Both the position numbers and the translations under genes were made by a program. A DNA stretch of 64,000 nucleotides, taken from assembly GCF_900120195.1 (NCBI RefSeq), contig NZ_LT635539.1:2575441-2639440 (forward strand), written 5' to 3'. A model generated the notes under the pieces. That model did no database searches, had not been told where the DNA came from, and saw only the letters and a list, made by a program, of their open reading frames with translations. Positions 10,946 to 19,403 of the stretch are shown piece by piece (within the stretch, counting starts at the first letter, position 1; each line of letters opens with the position of its first letter). Source of the DNA: Blautia sp. Marseille-P3087 (lineage in GTDB: Bacteria > Bacillota > Clostridia > Lachnospirales > Lachnospiraceae).

Positions 10946-12065
10946 TTGCGGTATAAATATTGGTTTCCTTTGAATCAGCAGGGTTGAATGTGATCTTTAC
11001 GGAACTTCCTGTCAGCAGTCCACCGGATGAAGAGTTGGTGGCTTTTTCTGTATTGCAGGTAATATCTGCGCCATCGTAAGTACGGAGTGTGATCGTGTTG
11101 GCTGTAGAAGCAATGATGTCTCCGGAAATGGTAAAGCCGATTCCACGCTCAGTCAGTTTATCCGGGTTTTCACCGGTAATTCCGAGAACACTGATACCGT
11201 CCAGAGTAGTACCGTTAAAATCTCCTGTGTAAATGATATTTACATGTGATCCGGTCTCAGCACCGCCTTTGAAATAGCAGGGGAGTGCAGACATGTCCAG
11301 ATTCAGGACATTGGTGGTGTTTTCGATGGATACCTGTAAAATATTGGTCTGAATGCTTTGAATCACGGCACGTAGTTTATTGTCTTTTTTGACTTCTGTT
11401 CCTTCCTGTGGAGCAGGAGTTGGTGTCGGTGCCGGAACATCAAATGGATCTATATCTGAGACACTGGAAGTCTTTGTGTGGGAACCGTCGGCAGTCGCAG
11501 TATTTCCGTCCGCAGAAGCAACAATGTTGCCTTTATAGTGGATGTATACCCAGTTGCCTGGTTTGATTCCGGCCTGATAATATTGCTCGGTGCCGGTGAC
11601 CGGGAAAGTGACAGTCTGATTTTTATCTGATTTGACGGTGATGGAATTGGCTGTCAGTACCTGTATCTGTCCGCGGAAAGTCTGATCTTCGAGAGTAGCT
11701 GTCTGATGATAGTCATCGACGACTTTCAGGGCATGCACTGCTCCTGTGTCGGTGCTGTCAAGCTGTCCTTCATATACGACGCTGACAGCATCTCCGGCAA
11801 GCATGCCGTTACTGCATTCCAGAGTTGCCTGCGAAATGTCAAAAGTATAAGATTCATTATCACTTAAGAGAGTAATCTGATTGCCGGTAAAGTTCTGGAG
11901 TTCTCCACGGATCTCATCCATATAAACACGGGTAATTTCAGGATTAATGTCCTGAATGGCAGCGTCATCTGAAGCGGTAAAACGGTCGATCACACTTCCG
12001 AGACTGCATCCGGAGAGAGAAAGCGAAAGCAGACAGCCGATGCCGATAGTAACTATTTTTTTCAT
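10926..12065 (-). CDS. Putative lipoprotein with four OB-like beta repeats
   Basis: A 379-residue protein with a type II signal peptide and lipobox (LSLSLSGCS, lipidated Cys about residue 20), so it is probably anchored outside the membrane. The mature part has four degenerate repeats of about 65-70 residues. Each follows the pattern 'G-x-I-x-x-x-N-x-I-T-L ... D/N-x-x ... G-x-x-V-x-I-x-Y-x-G'; examples start near GNQITLLSDN, ANSITVKSDK, TNILQVSIEN and ANTITLRTYD. A proline/threonine-rich linker (PAPTPTPAPQ) lies between repeats 2 and 3. Function unknown. Its ATG overlaps the stop of the acetyltransferase gene (ATGA), so the two form one operon. Confidence 0.75.
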   Translation of the reverse strand: MKKIVTIGIGCLLSLSLSGCSLGSVIDRFTASDDAAIQDINPEITRVYMDEIRGELQNFTGNQITLLSDNESYTFDISQATLECSNGMLAGDAVSVVYEGQLDSTDTGAVHALKVVDDYHQTATLEDQTFRGQIQVLTANSITVKSDKNQTVTFPVTGTEQYYQAGIKPGNWVYIHYKGNIVASADGNTATADGSHTKTSSVSDIDPFDVPAPTPTPAPQEGTEVKKDNKLRAVIQSIQTNILQVSIENTTNVLNLDMSALPCYFKGGAETGSHVNIIYTGDFNGTTLDGISVLGITGENPDKLTERGIGFTISGDIIASTANTITLRTYDGADITCNTEKATNSSSGGLLTGSSVKITFNPADSKETNIYTAIKIEDL

Positions 12066-12832
12066 TTGATATTGTTCTCCTTTGTGGTATCAGGCTGTAC
12101 ACGGAACCAGTAAGTATAGGAATCTGTAAAACCAAGAGAAGTGTACAGATTTTTGGCGGCTGTATTTCCCTGTACTACCTGAAGGTAGGCCTTTTCGGCG
12201 CCTTTTTTCATACCTTCACTCAGAAGAGCGGTACAGATCTGGCGGGCATAACCCCTGCCACGGTATTTTTCCTTGACATGGATCGCATAAATACCAATGT
12301 AGTCACGGTCAAGGATTCCAAGACCGGTAGCAATGATCTTGTCTTCTTTCCAGATAGAAGTACAGATGGTTTCTTTCGGGATTGCACGGTACATGGAAGG
12401 TACGACTGCCCGGTGGATCGGATTGGTCATTCCCTTCAGGTCAAAAAGGCTGTTGATCCAGATATCAGGTATTTCATCTGTCAGGGTAACATCCGGATAA
12501 GGTGTATCAATATGTGCGTCTGACAGAGCCATTGTCATAACCTCAGTCGTATGCTGGATTTCGTACCCGCGGTTTTCCAGTGTATAATCAAAATCCGGTG
12601 ACACGACAGGACTGATCTTAAAGATGGCAGGGGAGCCGAGACGCTTGTAGACGTTTTCACAGTAGGCGACTTTTTCTCTCCATGGAAGCGTGGAAACTCC
12701 GAATTGTTCTACGCTGTTGGTACGGTGTGTATAAAAATAAGAAAAGCGCAGAATCCAGCCGTCATAAAGCTCCATTTTGTGTGATGGCCATGCATTCAGC
12801 GACATATCTTCGATTTTTTTGATGTTTTCCAT
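12062..12832 (-). CDS. GNAT-family N-acetyltransferase
   Basis: A 256-residue protein with a C-terminal GNAT fold. The acetyl-CoA binding motif A is KEKYRGRGYARQICTALL, followed by QVVQGNTAAKNLYTSLGF, the usual motif B with the Asn/Tyr pair. The N-terminal half (AWPSHKMELYDGWILRFS) resembles the larger two-domain GNAT proteins common in Firmicutes. The acceptor is unknown. I chose ATG 12832, preceded by GGGGG at a long 12-nt distance; an ATG at 12857 would add eight residues. Confidence 0.8.
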   Translation of the reverse strand: MENIKKIEDMSLNAWPSHKMELYDGWILRFSYFYTHRTNSVEQFGVSTLPWREKVAYCENVYKRLGSPAIFKISPVVSPDFDYTLENRGYEIQHTTEVMTMALSDAHIDTPYPDVTLTDEIPDIWINSLFDLKGMTNPIHRAVVPSMYRAIPKETICTSIWKEDKIIATGLGILDRDYIGIYAIHVKEKYRGRGYARQICTALLSEGMKKGAEKAYLQVVQGNTAAKNLYTSLGFTDSYTYWFRVQPDTTKENNIK

Positions 12833-12941
12833 GGCAGTATGTGTCCCCCTTTTCATGCTGTCTTTTATTATACAGAAGAGAGCGTGATTGTGCAACCTGC
12901 GCTGATGTCAGATTCTGGGAGAATTTGACGAACGAATTTTC

Positions 12942-12970
12942 TTTACAAGAAGAACACAGCGCTCTATAAT
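12942..12970 (+). promoter_or_regulatory. Sigma-A promoter of the Tad pilus operon
   Basis: TTTACA (12942-12947), a 17-nt spacer and a perfect TATAAT (12965-12970). It is the only strong promoter seen ahead of the tightly packed Tad genes. Confidence 0.75.
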
Positions 12971-12977
12971 AAGACTC

Positions 12978-13033
12978 ACCAGAAATCTTCTGGTATTCCT
13001 TCCGTCAGATCTGACGGGTAATCCCAATTTTTT
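12978..13033 (+). promoter_or_regulatory. Hairpin-rich leader of the Tad operon, possible attenuator
   Basis: Two hairpins follow the promoter. ACCAGAA pairs with TTCTGGT around 3 nt (12978-12994). The perfect palindrome CCGTCAGATCTGACGG lies at 13002-13017. GGG (13016-13018) can instead pair with CCC (13023-13025) just before a run of six T (13028-13033). Alternative pairing ahead of a T tract suggests attenuation, but the terminator form is weak. Confidence 0.4.
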
Positions 13034-13052
13034 ATTTGTTTGAGAAAGGGGT

Positions 13053-13571
13053 GTGAGTAAAGTAATCATTCGTCAGATGCTGCTTCTGACGATTGCGGGC
13101 ATCGCAGTGTTGATGGATCTGTATGAGATGCGGATAAAAAACAGCTGGATCATCTGCTCCTTTATTGCAGGGCTGATTTACAGTATATGGCCCGGAAACC
13201 GACATGGCATAGTGCAGTTTGTTCTTGGAATGACTGTGCCGCCTGTGCTTCTGGGGTGGCTGTTTTATTTTCGAATGCTCGGTTCGGGTGACATAAAGCT
13301 TTTCTGCGTGCTTGGCGGTCTGATGGGACCGTATCACATATTATGGTGTATGTGGTATGCAATTCTTGCAGGAGCAGCACTATCGCTGGCAATCTTGTTT
13401 TTTTGCGGCGGCTTCCACCAAAGATTCCATTATCTGGAACAATACGTAAGACAATTTATCGAAACTGGTAGACAAAATCCGTATTATCGGACAGGAACTG
13501 CTTTTGAAAACATTCATTTTACGATTCCAATATTTATGAGTGTGATGTTGTATACGGGAGGTATCTATTGA
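13053..13571 (+). CDS. Tad prepilin peptidase (A24 family, CpaA/TadV-like)
   Basis: A 172-residue integral membrane aspartyl peptidase. The two catalytic aspartates are recognisable: Asp in MDLYEMRIKN (the D-x5-R-I-x-N motif) and the GSGDIKL motif. It would cleave the leader of the Flp pilin and pseudopilins at the inner face of the membrane. The GTG at 13053 follows AAAGGGG closely; ATG 13077 is an alternative. First gene of the Tad operon; its stop overlaps the next start by 4 bases. Confidence 0.85.
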   Translation: MSKVIIRQMLLLTIAGIAVLMDLYEMRIKNSWIICSFIAGLIYSIWPGNRHGIVQFVLGMTVPPVLLGWLFYFRMLGSGDIKLFCVLGGLMGPYHILWCMWYAILAGAALSLAILFFCGGFHQRFHYLEQYVRQFIETGRQNPYYRTGTAFENIHFTIPIFMSVMLYTGGIY

Positions 13572-14581
13572 AAAAACAAATTTTTGCAGTCTGTGATCTC
13601 GAGGCAGAATATGCCCGCAACTTCATGGATTATCTCAACCAGAAAAAGAATATCCCTTTTGAGATTCAGGCGTTTACCAATGTCAGCAGTTTTGTAGCAT
13701 ATGCAAAAGAAAATCCGGTCGAACTTCTTCTGATCTCAGCGGAAGCGATGTGCAGGGAGGTCGGTGAGCTGGATATCGGCAAGATTGTCATTCTGACCGA
13801 GGGCAGCAAGCCGGAAGAGCTGGACAAATATGCCGATGTTTATAAGTATCAGGCATCCTCAGATATCGTCCGTGAGGTGATGGCATGTTATGGCGCAGAA
13901 AAGGCCGTGCTTCCGGCACAGATGCCTGCACTCAAGAAGACAACGGAGCTTTTTGGAATTTATTCACCGCTCGGATTCTGCGGGCAGACATCCTTTGCGC
14001 TGGCGCTGGCCCAGATCCTGGGCAGAGAGAAGCCCGTTCTTTATCTTAATATGGAAGAATACTCCGGATTTGAAGAGCTGTTTGAAAAAGAATACCCTTA
14101 TACACTCAGTGATCTTCTGTATTTTGTACGACAGGAGCAGGCTGGCATCACCGTAAAGATGAACAGTATGATTCAGAGCATGGGAAGCGTGGATTTCATC
14201 CCGCCGGTACAGTCTCCGGAGGACATCCGGGGAACGAGGTGGCAGGACTGGGAGCGTCTTTTGCAGGAAATCATTCTGCACAGTTCCTATGAGGCTGTCG
14301 TATTGGATGTAGGTGACGGGATTGAAGAAGTGTTTCAGATTCTTGATCTGTGTACGAAGGTATATATGCCGGTGCGCGATGACCGTATCTCAAAGTGCAA
14401 GCTGGAACAGTTTGAAAAGCTTTTGCGACTGCGTGACTACTCGCAGTTACTGGCAGGAATAGAAACAGTAGTGCTTCCGATACTGTCCCAAAATACGGAT
14501 AATTCGTTTTGGATAGAAGAACTGGTCTGGAGTGAGTTGGGAGATTTTGTAAGAGAATTGCTTGAGAAAGAAAAACTCTGA
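13568..14581 (+). CDS. TadZ/CpaE-like pilus-localisation protein with degenerate P-loop
   Basis: A 337-residue protein with an N-terminal receiver-like region (about 1-115) and a C-terminal MinD/ParA-like fold (about 125-330). It sits where TadZ/CpaE occurs in Tad loci, between the peptidase and the TadA ATPase. The deviant Walker A expected as KGGxGKT reads SPLGFCGQTS: the key lysine is Gln, so ATP hydrolysis is doubtful. AVVLDVGDG is the Walker B-like strand. The TTG start at 13568 has GGGAGG 6 nt upstream. Probably a polar scaffold for the pilus machine. Confidence 0.75.
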   Translation: MKKQIFAVCDLEAEYARNFMDYLNQKKNIPFEIQAFTNVSSFVAYAKENPVELLLISAEAMCREVGELDIGKIVILTEGSKPEELDKYADVYKYQASSDIVREVMACYGAEKAVLPAQMPALKKTTELFGIYSPLGFCGQTSFALALAQILGREKPVLYLNMEEYSGFEELFEKEYPYTLSDLLYFVRQEQAGITVKMNSMIQSMGSVDFIPPVQSPEDIRGTRWQDWERLLQEIILHSSYEAVVLDVGDGIEEVFQILDLCTKVYMPVRDDRISKCKLEQFEKLLRLRDYSQLLAGIETVVLPILSQNTDNSFWIEELVWSELGDFVRELLEKEKL

Positions 14582-14606
14582 AGATGATTTTCAGAAAGGA
14601 AAGCAG

Positions 14607-15797
14607 ATGAGCAGGGAACTATTTCAGGAACTTCGTGCGCTTCTGATGGAGCGGCTGGATCTTGCAAGAGAGCTGAGCGATGAGGAAATCCTTGAAGAGA
14701 TCGATGATCTGATACTCGGGCGGATGCGGGAGTATTGCCTTTCATTGAAAGAAAAGGTACAGCTTCGCCAGGAACTTTTTCATTCTGTCCGAAAACTTGA
14801 TGTTCTGCAGGAACTGATCGAGGATGAGACAGTGACGGAGATTATGGTGAACGGACCGGATGCCATCTTTGTGGAACGTGCCGGAAAATTGACAAAGTGG
14901 GACAAAACATTTACCTCTGGAGAAAAGCTTGAAGATGTCATTCAGCAGATTGTAGGTAAGTGCAACCGGGTGGTCAACGAATCAATGCCTATTGTGGATG
15001 CCCGACTGGACAACGGAGCCAGAGTTAATGCGGTGATCCGTCCGGTAGCGCTCAATGGACCGATCCTGACAATCCGGCGTTTCCCCGATACACCGATCAC
15101 GATGGAAAAGCTGATCGCACTTGGAAGTCTGCCGTCGGAATGTGCCGAATTTCTTGCAGCACTTGTGCGGGCGCGATATTCGATGGTAATCGGAGGCGGA
15201 ACGGGAAGTGGAAAGACGACGTTTCTTGGTGCGCTGTCCAATTATATTCCGCCGGATGAGCGGCTGATCACGATCGAAGACAATGCAGAACTCAAGATAC
15301 AGGGAATTGCCAATCTGGTGCGTCTTGAAGCAAAGATGGCAAACATGGAAGGTGCAGCATCCATTACGATTCGTGATCTGATTAAGACAGCGCTTCGTAT
15401 GAGACCGGATCGGATCATTGTCGGAGAGGTACGTGGTGGTGAAGCTGTCGATATGCTTCAGGCTTTGAATACCGGACATGACGGCAGCTTAAGTACAGCA
15501 CATGCCAATTCTGCTTCGGACATGCTCTCAAGACTTGAGACTATGACACTGATGGGTGTGGACCTCCCGCTTGAGGCTATCCGAAGGCAGATTGCTTCCG
15601 GTGTTGATATTCTCATTCATTTGGGAAGAATGCGGGATAAAAGCCGTAAGGTACTCGAGATAACAGAAATATGCGGATTTGAAAATCATGAAATAAAGAC
15701 ACGTACGCTTTATCGCTGGCAGGAGGGAAAAGGACTGGTACAGACTGCTGAACTTCTGAACAGAGAAAAGCTGGTACGGGCAGGAGTGACCATATGA
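14607..15797 (+). CDS. Tad pilus assembly ATPase TadA/CpaF
   Basis: A 396-residue secretion ATPase that forms a cytoplasmic hexamer and powers pilin extrusion and retraction. It has the N-terminal helical domain, the P-loop GGGTGSGKTTFL, the Asp box (ITIEDNAELKIQ), Walker B RPDRIIVGEVRGGEA and the His box TGHDGSLSTAHANSA. The ATG at 14607 is preferred because AAAGGA lies 6 nt upstream. The stop overlaps the tadB start (ATGA). Confidence 0.93.
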   Translation: MSRELFQELRALLMERLDLARELSDEEILEEIDDLILGRMREYCLSLKEKVQLRQELFHSVRKLDVLQELIEDETVTEIMVNGPDAIFVERAGKLTKWDKTFTSGEKLEDVIQQIVGKCNRVVNESMPIVDARLDNGARVNAVIRPVALNGPILTIRRFPDTPITMEKLIALGSLPSECAEFLAALVRARYSMVIGGGTGSGKTTFLGALSNYIPPDERLITIEDNAELKIQGIANLVRLEAKMANMEGAASITIRDLIKTALRMRPDRIIVGEVRGGEAVDMLQALNTGHDGSLSTAHANSASDMLSRLETMTLMGVDLPLEAIRRQIASGVDILIHLGRMRDKSRKVLEITEICGFENHEIKTRTLYRWQEGKGLVQTAELLNREKLVRAGVTI

Positions 15798-16537
15798 AGC
15801 AGAGTTATGAAGAGTATCGTTTTTCCATGACAGAGATTTTTAAGTATATGGTGCAGAGCTTTTTGCTGTGTGGGGTGCTGGATTACCTTTTTTATCAGAA
15901 TCTCTGGCTGATGTTTCTTGCATTGCCGGTCACAGTGTTTTTTTTGAAATGGAAGAAGAAAGGACTGATCCGTGAACGTAAAAAGAACCTGAATTATCAG
16001 TTTAAAGATGCTTTGAATGCGTTGAGTGTTTCAGTACAGGCAGGATATTCCGTAGAAAATGCGGTTATAGCATGCTCCAGAGACTTGGAACGGCTGTATC
16101 CGCAGGAAGCGGATATTGTGCGGGAATTTCATTACATGGAAACACAGTTAAAGGTAAGCGTACCGGTGGAAGAGCTTTTTATGAGTTTTGGTGACAGAAG
16201 CGGGATTGAAGATATTGAAAATTTTGCAGCAGTATTTTATACCGCCAAGAGAACCGGTGGTGATATGAACCGGATCATACAGACTTCTTCGAGGATGCTG
16301 GGTGACAAGATTGATGTGCGTAAAGAAATCGAGACGACACTGGCGGCAAAAAAAGCGGAACAGATGATCATGAGTCTGATGCCGGCCGGAATCATTCTGT
16401 ATCTTAAGATGACTTCGCCGGGATTCCTTGAAGTACTCTATGGAAACCCGTTCGGAATTCTGGCGATGTCCCTGTGCCTTGGAATTTACGGGCTAGCTTA
16501 CTGGCTTGGAAGACGGATCGTAGATATTGAAGTTTAG
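15794..16537 (+). CDS. Tad platform membrane protein TadB
   Basis: A 247-residue type II secretion F-domain protein. Two short N-terminal hydrophobic segments precede the cytoplasmic helical bundle (NYQFKDALNALSVSVQAGYS), and two C-terminal membrane helices follow. With TadC it forms the inner membrane platform driven by TadA. Start overlaps the tadA stop by 4 bases. Confidence 0.88.
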   Translation: MKQSYEEYRFSMTEIFKYMVQSFLLCGVLDYLFYQNLWLMFLALPVTVFFLKWKKKGLIRERKKNLNYQFKDALNALSVSVQAGYSVENAVIACSRDLERLYPQEADIVREFHYMETQLKVSVPVEELFMSFGDRSGIEDIENFAAVFYTAKRTGGDMNRIIQTSSRMLGDKIDVRKEIETTLAAKKAEQMIMSLMPAGIILYLKMTSPGFLEVLYGNPFGILAMSLCLGIYGLAYWLGRRIVDIEV

Positions 16538-16571
16538 AAAGGAAATGCGGGAGAGCCGCACAGAATAAAAT

Positions 16572-17597
16572 ATGTGGGTACATATCATAATCTTTGTGCT
16601 GACTTTTGGAACCGTGCTTGTATGGAAAGCAGGCTGGATCCGGCTGGACGGAATCGCAGATCGACAGAGCATGCGGCTGTTTCTGCTCGTTGCGGTCTGC
16701 GGAAATCTTCTGGGAATGGCACTGACCATGACAGACGGTAAAGATGTGGTCTATCAGGAAGGGCACCGCATGGAGAAGAATCCGGATGGTGCATACACGG
16801 AAGAACTTGAAGTGTCTGTGGATGGTCGGAAACCGCAGAAGTTTGATGTGGAGATTCCGGAGAAAGAGACGGAGGAGACGGAAGTCGAACCGGAGCAGGA
16901 AGTAAATGAGGCAGAACAGAGACAAAAAGAATTAAAAGAAATCATTGAAGAATATAATCAGCAGAAACAGGATCCGGATTATTATTATCTGCCAGATCAG
17001 TGGGACGGTCAGAAACTTACCTGGCAGAAGTCCGGAGACCGGACAGGATCCCTTCTGGCATCACTTGCATTTTTTGCAGCGTTTGTTGTAATGCTGAAAA
17101 AAGCAAAAGAGCAGCAGGAAGAAATGGCAAAACGCGCAGAGCAGCTACTGATGGATTATCCGTCACTGATCATGAAGTTCACACTTCTGATTCAGGCAGG
17201 AATGACAGCTCGCAAGGTGTTTCAGAAAATGAGTGCAGATTATATAAAAAACCGTCCAAAGACCGGACGATATGCGTATGAGGCAATCACGATCATGTGT
17301 CATGAGATGGACAGTGGCGTTGCAGAACTGGAAGCATATCGGAGATTCGGAGAAAGGTGCGGACAGATGAAGTACAAGACCTTTTCCACGATTCTGATAC
17401 AGAATCTGCAAAAAGGCAGCCACAGGATGACGGATCTTCTGGAAAAAGAAGCACTGGAAGCGTGGGATGAAAGGAAGCGAAAGGCAAGAGTGCTGGGTGA
17501 GACAGCGGCTACAAAGCTGCTCGTACCGATGGTCATGATGCTTGCGGTGGTGATGGCGATCATCATGATACCGGCATTTTTAGCTTTCTATGGATGA
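16572..17597 (+). CDS. Tad platform membrane protein TadC
   Basis: A 341-residue membrane protein. Two N-terminal membrane helices are separated from the T2SF-like part by a highly acidic segment (about 85-120, rich in EETEVEPEQE). The conserved domain (about 185-335) has LIQAGMTARKVFQKMS and ends in a hydrophobic helix. The acidic insertion is unusual and might contact a partner. The ribosome binding site is weak. Its stop is 41 nt before the pilin gene. Confidence 0.82.
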   Translation: MWVHIIIFVLTFGTVLVWKAGWIRLDGIADRQSMRLFLLVAVCGNLLGMALTMTDGKDVVYQEGHRMEKNPDGAYTEELEVSVDGRKPQKFDVEIPEKETEETEVEPEQEVNEAEQRQKELKEIIEEYNQQKQDPDYYYLPDQWDGQKLTWQKSGDRTGSLLASLAFFAAFVVMLKKAKEQQEEMAKRAEQLLMDYPSLIMKFTLLIQAGMTARKVFQKMSADYIKNRPKTGRYAYEAITIMCHEMDSGVAELEAYRRFGERCGQMKYKTFSTILIQNLQKGSHRMTDLLEKEALEAWDERKRKARVLGETAATKLLVPMVMMLAVVMAIIMIPAFLAFYG

Positions 17598-17638
17598 TGG
17601 AGCAGCAGGAAAGAGCAGATAGAATAAGGAGGCAGAAT

Positions 17639-17818
17639 ATGAGTGCATGTATGCGGACAGCAAGAGAGTTTATGAGTGAAGAAGATGCGGTAGGCGTCGT
17701 TGAAATCATTTTGATACTGGTGGTATTGATCAGTCTGGTAATCATTTTTAAGGAACAGCTGACCAATCTGGTGAGAAGTATTTTAAGCAAGATTACGAAG
17801 CAGAGTAATTCTATCTGA
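17639..17818 (+). CDS. Flp1-like type IVb pilin
   Basis: A 59-residue protein of the Gram-positive Flp1-like pilin group. A short polar leader (about 1-15) precedes a conserved Glu and a single hydrophobic helix (AVGVVEIILILVVLISLVII), then a short basic tail. It would be cleaved by one of the two A24 peptidases and polymerise as the main pilus subunit. The ATG at 17639 has AAGGAGG 6 nt upstream. Confidence 0.85.
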   Translation: MSACMRTAREFMSEEDAVGVVEIILILVVLISLVIIFKEQLTNLVRSILSKITKQSNSI

Positions 17819-17837
17819 GAAGGAAAGGAGTATGCCA

Positions 17838-19355
17838 ATGGAGAAAAAAGGAAGTATCACTGTTTTTCTGGCGCTGATTCTGAGTTTGCTGCTGTCGCTT
17901 GTTACGACCGGAATCCAGTCAGTACAGGCTGCGGCGGCAAGGACTCAGATTCTGAACAGTATGGATATCGGCCTCTATTCTCTGTTTGGACAGTATGACC
18001 GTTTCCTTATGAATGAATATGACCTGTTTTTCATTGACGGGACACAGGGAAGCTCCGGATTAAATCTGGGGGCAGTATATGACAACCTGGAATCTTACAT
18101 GAAACCTGTTCTGAAGCAGAACAGTCAGAAACTTACTCTGAAACAGGGTGGATTTACAGGCTATCGTCTGGCAACCGATGAAGATGGAGAAGTTTTTTTT
18201 CGTCAGGCAGTGACATTTATGAGAGATACACTGGGAAGTCAGGGGGTGGGACTTCTTCTTGACCGCTACCACAAAAAAGAAGAAAAGATCAGACAGGCGG
18301 AAGAAGCCGGACGTCAGAGTGAGGATGGCAACAGCCTCGAAAATTATGATGCAGAGATGGATTCGGCAGCACAGAAAAGTCAGGAAGCCGAAGCTGCCTC
18401 GAAGGCAGAAAACGGCTCAGGTGCCAACGATATATTTGGAAGTGGCGAAGAATCAGGTGGAAATACCGGCGGCAATGAGATAGTGGAAGCACCGAAGCCT
18501 TCTGCAGTCACGAATCCGATCCCGGTCATAAAACAGATTCGAAAAATGGGGCTGCTTGATCTGGTCGTTCCGGCTGACCATGGTATTTCTGAGAATCAGG
18601 TTTCCCTTTCGGATCTTGTATCGCACCGACAACTGCAGGAAGGAATCAACCTTCCGGCAGAGAATATCCGGACATCTTCTGCGACTTCACAGATACTCTA
18701 CCAGCAGTATCTGATGGAACATCTGGGAAATTACCGGGAACCGTCCACCGCAGGACTTAAATATCAGATTGAGTATCTTCTGGGTGGAAAATCCAGTGAC
18801 CGCGAAAATCTCCAGACAGTTGCCAGACGACTCCTTCTGATTCGCGAAGGGATCAATGTATCGGCACTGATGACTGATGTATCAAAGAGAGCGCAGATAC
18901 AGGCGCTTGCGCTGGCTGTGGCATCCGGTTTTCTGATCCCTCCGGCAGCAGTGGTGATTGAAACTGCGCTGATTCTGTGCTGGTCATTTGCGGAGAGCAT
19001 TGTGGATCTGAGAGAACTGTTTCATGGAGGAAAAGTACCGCTTGTGAAAACAGCGGCAGACTGGCAGCTGTCACTGGAGAATCTTCCGAATCTCCTGCAG
19101 AAGATGGACAGTGAGCGTAAAGACGTGGAGGGCGGCATGTCATATGAAGATTATCTTCAGGTACTTCTTTTATCCACTTCACGTTCGCAGAAACTTAAGC
19201 GTGGAATGGATATGATCGAGGCGGAGATCCGTGCCGCAAAAGGCAGAGAACAGTTTCGTCTGGACTGTTGTATCGAAGCGATTGAGGCATCCGTGGATGT
19301 GAGGGCAAACAGAAGCAGGACATATACCGTAACAAAACAATACAGCTATATCTGA
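17838..19355 (+). CDS. DUF5702-type pilus-associated membrane protein
   Basis: A 505-residue protein starting MEKKGSITVFLALILSLLLS, an N-terminal pilin-like helix after a short basic leader, as in TadE/TadG-type minor subunits. The region ILNSMDIGLYSLFGQYDRFLMNEYDLFFID is typical of DUF5702 proteins in clostridial Tad loci. A polar low-complexity stretch rich in Glu, Gly and Asn spans about 155-220, and a membrane-compatible segment lies near residue 360. It is probably an extracellular minor subunit or adhesin anchored by its N-terminus. ATG 17838 (AGGAAAGGAG 7 nt upstream) is preferred over ATG 17832. Confidence 0.7.
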   Translation: MEKKGSITVFLALILSLLLSLVTTGIQSVQAAAARTQILNSMDIGLYSLFGQYDRFLMNEYDLFFIDGTQGSSGLNLGAVYDNLESYMKPVLKQNSQKLTLKQGGFTGYRLATDEDGEVFFRQAVTFMRDTLGSQGVGLLLDRYHKKEEKIRQAEEAGRQSEDGNSLENYDAEMDSAAQKSQEAEAASKAENGSGANDIFGSGEESGGNTGGNEIVEAPKPSAVTNPIPVIKQIRKMGLLDLVVPADHGISENQVSLSDLVSHRQLQEGINLPAENIRTSSATSQILYQQYLMEHLGNYREPSTAGLKYQIEYLLGGKSSDRENLQTVARRLLLIREGINVSALMTDVSKRAQIQALALAVASGFLIPPAAVVIETALILCWSFAESIVDLRELFHGGKVPLVKTAADWQLSLENLPNLLQKMDSERKDVEGGMSYEDYLQVLLLSTSRSQKLKRGMDMIEAEIRAAKGREQFRLDCCIEAIEASVDVRANRSRTYTVTKQYSYI

Positions 19356-19362
19356 TGGCTGA

Positions 19363-19382
19363 GGGCGGCATTTACGCCGCCC
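19363..19382 (+). other. Stable hairpin between Tad genes
   Basis: GGGCGGC and GCCGCCC pair around a 6-nt loop in the 48-nt gap between the DUF5702-type gene and the next Tad gene. There is no T tract, so it is more likely an mRNA-processing or stability element than a terminator. Confidence 0.5.
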
Positions 19383-19403
19383 GCTAAAAGGAGGTGCAGA
19401 AAG

